Assembly (NCBI GenBank): GCA_001510575.1
Contig: LNGK01000006.1
Coordinates: 2,165,565 to 2,229,564, forward strand
Direction of reading: 5' to 3'
DNA: 64,000 nt
From: Knoxdaviesia capensis
Taxonomy: Eukaryota > Ascomycota > Sordariomycetes > Microascales > Gondwanamycetaceae
Numbering within the stretch: position 1 is the stretch's first letter; each line of letters starts with the position of its first letter. The translations under genes were made by a program, and so were the position numbers. Of this stretch, positions 58,201-64,000 are shown piece by piece. Below the pieces are notes generated by a model. That model searched no databases. It was given only the letters and a program-made list of their open reading frames with translations, and was not told the origin of the DNA.

Positions 58201-58234
58201 GCTGGAGGCGTCGGTTGCGGCGCTGGTGCAGTGA
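55214..58234 (+). CDS. VIT and von Willebrand factor A domain protein
   Basis: This single-exon gene encodes 1006 residues of the VIT-vWA family (inter-alpha-trypsin inhibitor heavy chain / VWA5A type); the fungal members are intracellular and of unknown function. There is no signal peptide. The VIT domain is at about 15-145 (ENELEQVNYAFPLYDGVSV, VKERQQARKDYYQA, VANVPAGAVVSVKIVYLGEL). The vWA domain is at about 290-460 with an intact MIDAS DRSGS (Asp296, Ser298, Ser300), GGTEIYRPM and LLTDGEIW. Residues 780-880 are low-complexity and hold two copies of EARSLDTRTISS (828-839 and 852-863). The C-terminal 110 residues form a helical module also found in VWA5A-like proteins (LQGFAGSW, VLQKRFAGERDAW, AHDWL). 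The start is the first ATG of this frame after a stop-free leader. Confidence 0.92.
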   Translation: MYRSSGRRYNDRHICGLYHVASSVRKYLPQLKLSAHTHIVSSTSRTTLTQLFENTSENELEQVNYAFPLYDGVSVVAFTITIGSRVITGVVKERQQARKDYYQAAARGETAGLLEQVSTSSDVFTTSVANVPAGAVVSVKIVYLGELKHDAEVDGLRFTIPTTIAPRYGTSPAELQKVNTTTGGGIEMTVDIEMPAGCHIRSVQSPSHPLSVSIGTTSLSPASAEPSLLKASATFTTGTVELEKDIIVQVVANGLGSPTAVLETHPTIPNQRALMATLVPQFSLKAQRPELVFLCDRSGSMADKITNLKSALQIFLKSIPFGSTFNMVSFGSNHSSLWPKSRSYSEESVAEAFRYVDTFDANLGGTEIYRPMQFAINNRYTDINLEVFLLTDGEIWDQHRLVQLVAGAVKTSEDAIRVFTLGIGSGVSTSLIEGVARAGNGFCQTVGDNEKMTNKIGRMLKGALLPHISDYRLEVKYAAEDDWVEITEKFTDAISISSETTAVSAPDKTSADRFVGKVISLFYPASENQDDQKLQDPDTKDDHLPLVETPKVIQAPSKIPALYAFNRTTVYLLMGETSAAASRTPTSVILRGTCSEGDLELEIPVTVLDTPASTIHQLAAKKAVVELEEGRGWLPEAKLENGDKISVKHASRLQDMVEREAVRLGVKFQIAGKWTSFVAAQKKDEEKEAAAMRAGGAAAESTEKSSGAIAFMADEDDTVEELQDFIEPPSPPAASPVVASLAAPARNFTSARSRVLGGGDASRADGSAYPVLHSSNQISPPSPLAAPAPAPFLLADSDDASLTKSPTFTLPSASGFYQAGSLLPLGGEARSLDTRTISSTSAGVPPPPPFAEARSLDTRTISSAPVPAMNFLIGAGFQRNTPSMVPKAAAAGAAAEREQSATTPLSHDPVVALATLQGFAGSWSFSPAVVGLIKAATVAAVRSGVPGFSNDQLATATVIAVLQKRFAGERDAWDMVTEKAHDWLVQQLGSEQAADALEASVAALVQ
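57695..57802 (+). repeat. Two in-frame 36-base copies encoding EARSLDTRTISS
   Basis: Copies start 72 bases apart inside the vWA gene. The peptide is identical in both, while several third codon positions differ (for example GAA/GAG, GCC/GCG, CGC/CGT, CTT/CTC, ACG/ACC). Confidence 0.9.
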
Positions 58235-61200
58235 AGTGTGGAGTGCTCGTATGATTAGGGTTCGGGTTGCTGTATCTTAGAGGGATTGGACGACGGACGA
58301 TCATCGGTATTAGTTGTTACAAGAGTCTTATCAAATTGGAATATTCGTTCTTGCTTTCCAAGTCATCAACTAGTGCGCAATCATATGGCTCCAGTATATT
58401 TGTCTGCAGACCACACACACACTTGTTCCCGTGCGCGCAAAAGGGGGGAGACACGCTCCAGAACCCATATGGCTGACGCCGTAGGGCTAGCCACCCACAG
58501 TAGCCACTCCATGCGAGGGACTTACCCAGCGCAAAGCCACGGACAGCTCAGCAGCGGGGTGAGCTCTCAACGCCGACCCATAACCTTAAAACTACACCGC
58601 AACGCTCCCACTCAGGGCAGCCTCGGTTTCTGTGCGCGGGCTTCACTGGGGGCGCCGCCGTCTGGGTGCCCCTGGCGCCCCCGGTCGATCGATATGGAAG
58701 CCAGGTTTGTTTTTAAAGTTCCACCACGAATCGAACGTCCCCGGCACCCCTCGTTCCGGGGGTGTAGACCGGCCAGGTATGGTTAGGCCGTTCCTTGTGG
58801 CTTCCCCGGAGTATGAGAGTGTCAGTCGTCGAGTCCAGGGGAATACGCGCATCCCGGTGTTCGAGTCTGTAAGTTTCGGGCCCGGCGCGCCTCTGCACGG
58901 GTCGGCTAGGCTGGGGCTAGGCCTCGTGCACTCTGCCACGGAGGGTCGGCGATGTGTGTCTCTAGTCTCGCAGCAGGCACCGGCGTGTCCTCCGGGCGCG
59001 GACACCTCGGCCGGTTGCCACGACGCAGGAGCCTCGTGGACAACTCGCCCTCAACGACAGCCCGCGCACTTTCGGCACGCGCGCACATCATTACCACGCA
59101 TGACCAATCCATGGACCGCTCAGAACCGAGCCGGAGCTCTCGTCTTCCAGGAAGCCCTGGCGGCTGGCTTCGGTATTCGGCCTGCACATGGCCACCACAT
59201 ACATGCCACCCTCTCCCCGGTGACCACCGCCTGGAAGGCTGAAGAGCACACACGAACAGGACCCCGGCGTCCCCGGATTCGGCGCAGTATGTATGTGTGT
59301 GTTGATTACCCGGGGGGGGAGGACCTCTTCAGCCTTTCGCCCCAGAAGTCACGTTGCTAGACTGTGCGATTGCGTTGTTCGCAAGTCACAGGACGCCGAA
59401 ATCTCCAGACCGGGGCTTCTGCAGCAGGGCCTGCCTTTTTCGCTACGCCGGGAACGAGTCATCAAGGACAACCGATGGAAAAAAAACCCCCCCAAAAAAG
59501 GTGGCCGATGGTACGCCGGCTTATCGTTTATGCAGAACGTTAAACAAAGGTCGCTGGCCGGCTTACACCCCATTGGCCCGCCAGCTTAAACTCTCTTCCA
59601 GGCCGGTTCGGGAAAAGCAGGGTGCGTGCCCGGTTAAAAACCCTAGGGTTGCAGCCGAACAACGCCATACGAGGGTCGGAGTCGCCCGGGATCTCGTGGT
59701 GTTTTTTCCTTTGTCTGCATGTTTTGCTTGCTGCGGCCGTTTTCGGGTGTGAAGCCTCCCATAACTGCCCATCGAGGAAAAGCTTTTCCGGTCGCCCATT
59801 TTTGCATGTGCACCTCTTTGTCCATTTTGCGGTTCTTTTCTTTTGATTTTTGACTTTCTTTTGATTTTTATTATTTTATCTTTTTTTTGGGTTTTTTGTC
59901 TTTTTTTCTTTTTTTTTTTTGGTTGGCCCCTGAAGACATGCATCGTTGGCTCCTGGGCTCTTTTCGGTTTTTTTCCTTCTCCACGAGGTTTTCGCTGCTT
60001 TTCGCCACTCGCTTGCACTGCCAAGCCGCCCAACACATGGCAAGCACGGCTGGATAAAGGAAAGGGAAGAAAACGGACAGGAGAAAGGTGCAGCATGCGA
60101 CCCCGGGCGGAAGAGCGCAAAACTGCGTTCCGACACGCCTTGGCTGAATGGGTGCAAGGTCCGCCCTCTTGTTGCACAAAAACCCCGTCTCTCACGTCTA
60201 ACATCCTCCGCGGGCATTTGTGCGCTGGACGGGTTTTCAACGGGCATCCCCGAGCTGACCTGCCGGGCCGAGAGGAGCCCATGCAGACACACACACGCAC
60301 ACACGCACGCACACACATACACTGGACGGCGCAACCACGTTTATCTTCTGTCTCCCTTAAGTCGCCGGGCTGTGGCCGAAGTTGTGTGTAGCTGCGAGTC
60401 GGCGTGATTAAGCACCTATCGGCGAACGTCCGTCTGCCCGGTGCACAGACCCCACTTTTTCCGGGCGGCAGCCGACGGCTTTTCCATTTGCGTTTGGCCT
60501 TGACCACGAGGCCCTGGTCCTGCGTATCCGACTATCGTGTGTTATCTTGTGTAGGATTGCCGCTGTGTTTTCTTTTTCGAGCTGCATTTGCGAGCTGCTG
60601 ATGCACGGTTACGTAGGGATCGTCGCTGCAAGCGCGCCACCTTTGGCCGGTATCAACAGCCGGAGGCAGCATCCGTGATATTTTCTTTTTCTGACTCTCG
60701 AATTTTTATGCAGAGCTACTGTTGGTGGATGTTTGTCGGTGCCCCGCTAGCTGGTCCACGGCATCGGGTAGTGCACCGTTCATGGATGCATCCTTTATCG
60801 ATAAGACGGCAATATGCGAGCCCGATATCCAGGGTCCCTGCCACGGACAAAATAGGGCAGGCCATTGCAGACTTACAGAGAGAAGAGAGCTGAAGTTTGC
60901 AGCACGCCGCAAACTGTCAAGCCTGTATCAAACTTGGCTAGCGGCTGCATTTCCAAGACACAATGACGACGTTTCTTGAAAGCTGCGACGACCGTGCACC
61001 GAACAAATCATTGCATAAGCTTTTGTTTTTGCTTTTGTTCCTCTGTCCCCCCCCCCCTTTTTTTTTTTTCTTTATTTCTCGTAGAGAGAATGTGCCGCGC
61101 ATCATCACGAAGTCATCGGCATTCGGAGAGTTGGGCGGTTGATTTCAGAGCACTTGGCATCGTATGGCATCCGGCATAGCGCGACAATAATCGGACAATG

Positions 61201-64000
61201 CAACACTGGAAACCTCACCATTTGATTGCTTGATTTCCAGCAGTAGACTCAGTCGACGTGGGGAGGTCGTCGGGCCGCAGACCCGGCGATGAGAACTCGG
61301 GGCTGTTAGGGTTAGCTGTCCGTCCCTCCCACGCGTGCAACTGAGCAGCCGACTAAACAGCTCAAAATATGCAGGAAAGAAATGAAACGCGTGCACATCA
61401 TCAGCGCCGTTATCAGCCAAAACCCCGCCGTCGTCGAAGAATTAAAGCGAACGGCCGAGGCATGTAAAGAAAAAATACAAAAAAATATAAACCCCCGCGA
61501 CCGCACCATGTCGAAAATGGGCACATTTTCAAGTCGCGCAGAGAAATGGGCACATGTGGCCCGACCGTAGATGACCCGGGTCCATCATGTGTCTGGAGCG
61601 GCCCCATCAGCCCATTTTCCGGCCAAAAGCACCAATACCTTCAGAACAGAACATTGTCTGTGTCAAACGACGACCATTTATTCATTTTCCTTAATTCCCT
61701 ATTTAGGCCGCATAGTGGGTCCGGGAACTAGCTTGAGTTGCCGGCGGTAGGCTCTGCTATTGGCCAGACGGTCCCAGTTAAGCGAGGGGGTGTGAGTCTA
61801 GTGGTTTTCTTAGAAAACTGATGGACGAGCCCAGGAAAGATACAAAGGACTTCTGGCTTTAGGGTTCTTCGGGTTAAGACTATACCGTTGAGCGGCATGC
61901 TCCGGACGGGGGATTGGGGGGTTCTCTCACACCAGCATCATGGAAATAGGCCAAGACGGTCAAGTTGCGACTTACCAGGTTCAAACCCTTGCGTACCAGC
62001 CAGCACAACCCAATGGCCAAGAACCGGACTTCATGCACCCTGTTCATGTACGTAATGTCGACTGTGGCACTCAGTCTGAACATAGCCTACCTCCCCTGGG
62101 ATACCTTTTCTTCACTTGCACAAAAGAGATCGCCGCTGGGGGGACCAACAGACTCTCGCGCTTCCCCAGCTAAGCAAAACTCCCCAATCCTGTAACAGCG
62201 CAGTCCCGGGGATTATCCGCCACGTTGCCACACACAGACAAAATACACACACACGAATAGCATATGCAGTCCGTTCCTGGTAGCTGGAGTGGATCTGCCC
62301 TCCTAGAGGAAGGGAGCTATGGCCGAAAAGTCGGGGGCCAGACCCAAGGGTCGTACCCAACCGCCAAAATGCGTCGATAATGACCCTTCACGACTATATC
62401 TATCATGAGCGAGAGCGCTGTTAGATGATCTCAAATCCGCCGTCCACGCCGGCCGGTTGTCTGGAGGCACCGCGTAAGCCGTCTAGCGGATTGGACAAAC
62501 TGCCGGACATTCCAGCGACGCGACAAAACCAAGCACGGCGGCCAAGAGAGAAAAATACGCGGGTTGGCCGTGGCAAATGCCTGTCTGTGCAAACACACTG
62601 CCAACCTGCGCCTCCGATCCTTGATCGCCATATCGATGAAGTCCTCTGCGCAGCTGCGTAGGCCACCTCTAAACCGCCCCCTCCCACGCCAACCGTGCGA
62701 AACCGCCGCCTACGCGTTTCTAGCCCCACGTCACTCGACTACTGTCGCGACCAGCAGCACGGAAGCAGAGTTTGAAAAGTGGACACCTCCGCTGTCGTCA
62801 GAATCCGCCCAGACAGATCTGGCGGGAGAGCAGGACTTGCGTGGGCTTGGCTGCGAGAGAGAGACAGAGAGGCGGGGGTTGGGGCATTACGTGTGCACAC
62901 AGGCAAGGAACATGGCCACATGCCGCGAATCTGGGCAACTCGGCGGTACTCTCGAGGTCACCCGCTGCAGATAGACTTTCCTGCACACGCCCCGGCTTGC
63001 AGAAGGGGTGCCAGCCAGGTGGGACCCGGCGATCCGGGCAATCAAGGAACGCATAGCCACATGGCCAGGAGCGCCCCCAACACTGCCATGCGTTAAAAAA
63101 AGCCAGAAATCGCGTAGGGCCAGCGTAGTCGTGGAAAGGGGAGGGGGCTCTGAGTCTCGGCAGTCTGGGGGGCGGAATGTCGGATAAGGTTCAAGGAACG
63201 CCCCCTGGCGCACCACGCGCCGGTCCTGTGAGCGGCAAACTCTGACTACGCTGTCACAACAGTCTCGGTTCTGGGTTCCCTCATAGAGCCGCAGTGGGAG
63301 ATCTTGATTGGCTTTCGGGGAAGAGAGGCCAGAGTCAACGAGTGCTGGTGGCTACGGATAGGGCCGCGAAGCGATGTGCTCGGAGGCAATGAATGGATCA
63401 GAGATGCAGGCAGGCATTGACCCCAAATGGAAAGAGATCTGGGAGCGTGATTGTCGCGTCTACTGAGTCTCGAGGATACATGTTCATGTGGTGTCAAACT
63501 GTGAAGGAGTGACATGCTCGCGAGGCTGAGGGTGACAATACTGCTCTGAGAGACGCGTACAGCCATTCATGGCTAAACCAGCGGAAGTTATACCGAGTTG
63601 CAATGCAAAAGTGTCCAGCCTCAACTCACAACATCAAGTACCAATACCACCAAAATCCCAGCTGGGGACGTGAAAAGGCTGTGGCAAATGCCATTTACCC
63701 ATGCGGCTTGTGCCACTGCCACCCACAGCTAGGGTTAAACCCGGGCATTGGCGGCTCCCAGCAGAAAACGGAGAACAAGCCAGGAAGGCCGACAAACAGT
63801 GATGGGGCATGAGAAAAACCCGGAGAACTGGTACCAACGGCCAAGCTACACGTGGAATACCATGTATCTAAGCTTATCGGACCCCTGGTGGAGGTGGGCA
63901 CACGAAGGGAAAGCAAAGACATCTCGTATAACAGCGACAATGTGACCTACAGCCCAATCGAACGATTTCCAACGAAAAAGGAAACCAAACTCCGCGCACC
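58235..64000. other. Gene-poor right end
   Basis: No gene is supported in 5.8 kb. T-rich tracts occupy about 59820-59930 and a C/T run about 61046-61070. Telomere-like boxes occur at 58255-58262, 59639-59650 and 61306-61314. Frames such as 58632-59360 (+) and 59563-60507 (-) are Arg/Pro/Cys/Lys-rich and without domains. Confidence 0.5.

Noticed and set aside
59563..60507. 314-codon open frame on the - strand
   Set aside because: Built from A/T homopolymer and CA-repeat translation (Lys and Cys-Val runs); no conserved motif.
61975..61995. GGTTCAAACCC tRNA T-loop-like sequence
   Set aside because: No matching acceptor, D-arm or anticodon arm can be folded around it.

Overview
The window looks like a piece of nuclear chromosome from a filamentous ascomycete (Pezizomycotina, probably Sordariomycetes). 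The basis is GC-rich exons, short introns of 68-280 bases with GTRAGT-type donors and CAG/TAG acceptors, and a typical fungal gene set (GH17 type-II membrane glucanase, X325/BIM1-like GPI protein, SRR1-like protein, Clr5-domain protein, SAGA subunit Spt8). The species is not identified. There is no sign of prokaryotic, organellar or viral sequence. Ten protein-coding genes are supported; exon boundaries were placed by hand from frame and splice sites.

Left part (1-20 kb), gene-dense: a BtgC-type GH17 glucanase (+, 776-3178); a five-exon STRAP-like WD40 protein (-, 4201-5558) head to head with a Doa1/Ufd3 (PLAA) homologue (+, 7052-9705); an X325/BIM1-like secreted, probably copper-binding and GPI-anchored protein (-, 10657-11555); an SRR1-domain protein (+, 15161-16337); and Spt8 (-, 16495-18972). 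Three of these are beta-propeller (WD40) proteins but they belong to different pathways.

Middle (20-32 kb): a large SF1 helicase with an NF-X1-type zinc finger, related to ZNFX1/Hrr1 (-, 20030-23919); an AT- and purine-rich gene-free stretch of about 3.3 kb; the spliceosomal Sm protein SmE (+, 27277-28056, four exons); and an acyl-protein-thioesterase-like hydrolase (-, 30326-31510).

Right part (31.5-64 kb), gene-poor: about 18 kb without a supportable gene, holding microsatellites, long poly-C/poly-G runs and an assembly gap (N at 37610-37656). Then a Clr5-domain putative regulator (+, 50137-52926) with a TATA box and a minimal uORF, a VIT plus vWA-domain protein (+, 55214-58234), and a further 5.8 kb with no recognisable gene.

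The genes do not form an obvious cluster or pathway; most are conserved housekeeping functions (ubiquitin/Cdc48, SAGA, splicing, RNA surveillance, cell wall). I found no convincing new multi-gene system. The strongest unexplained patterns are the strand-specific pyrimidine-rich 5' regions present in both gene orientations, a codon-diverged but peptide-identical 12-residue repeat in the vWA protein, scattered telomere-like TTAGGGTT boxes, and several homopolymer tracts.
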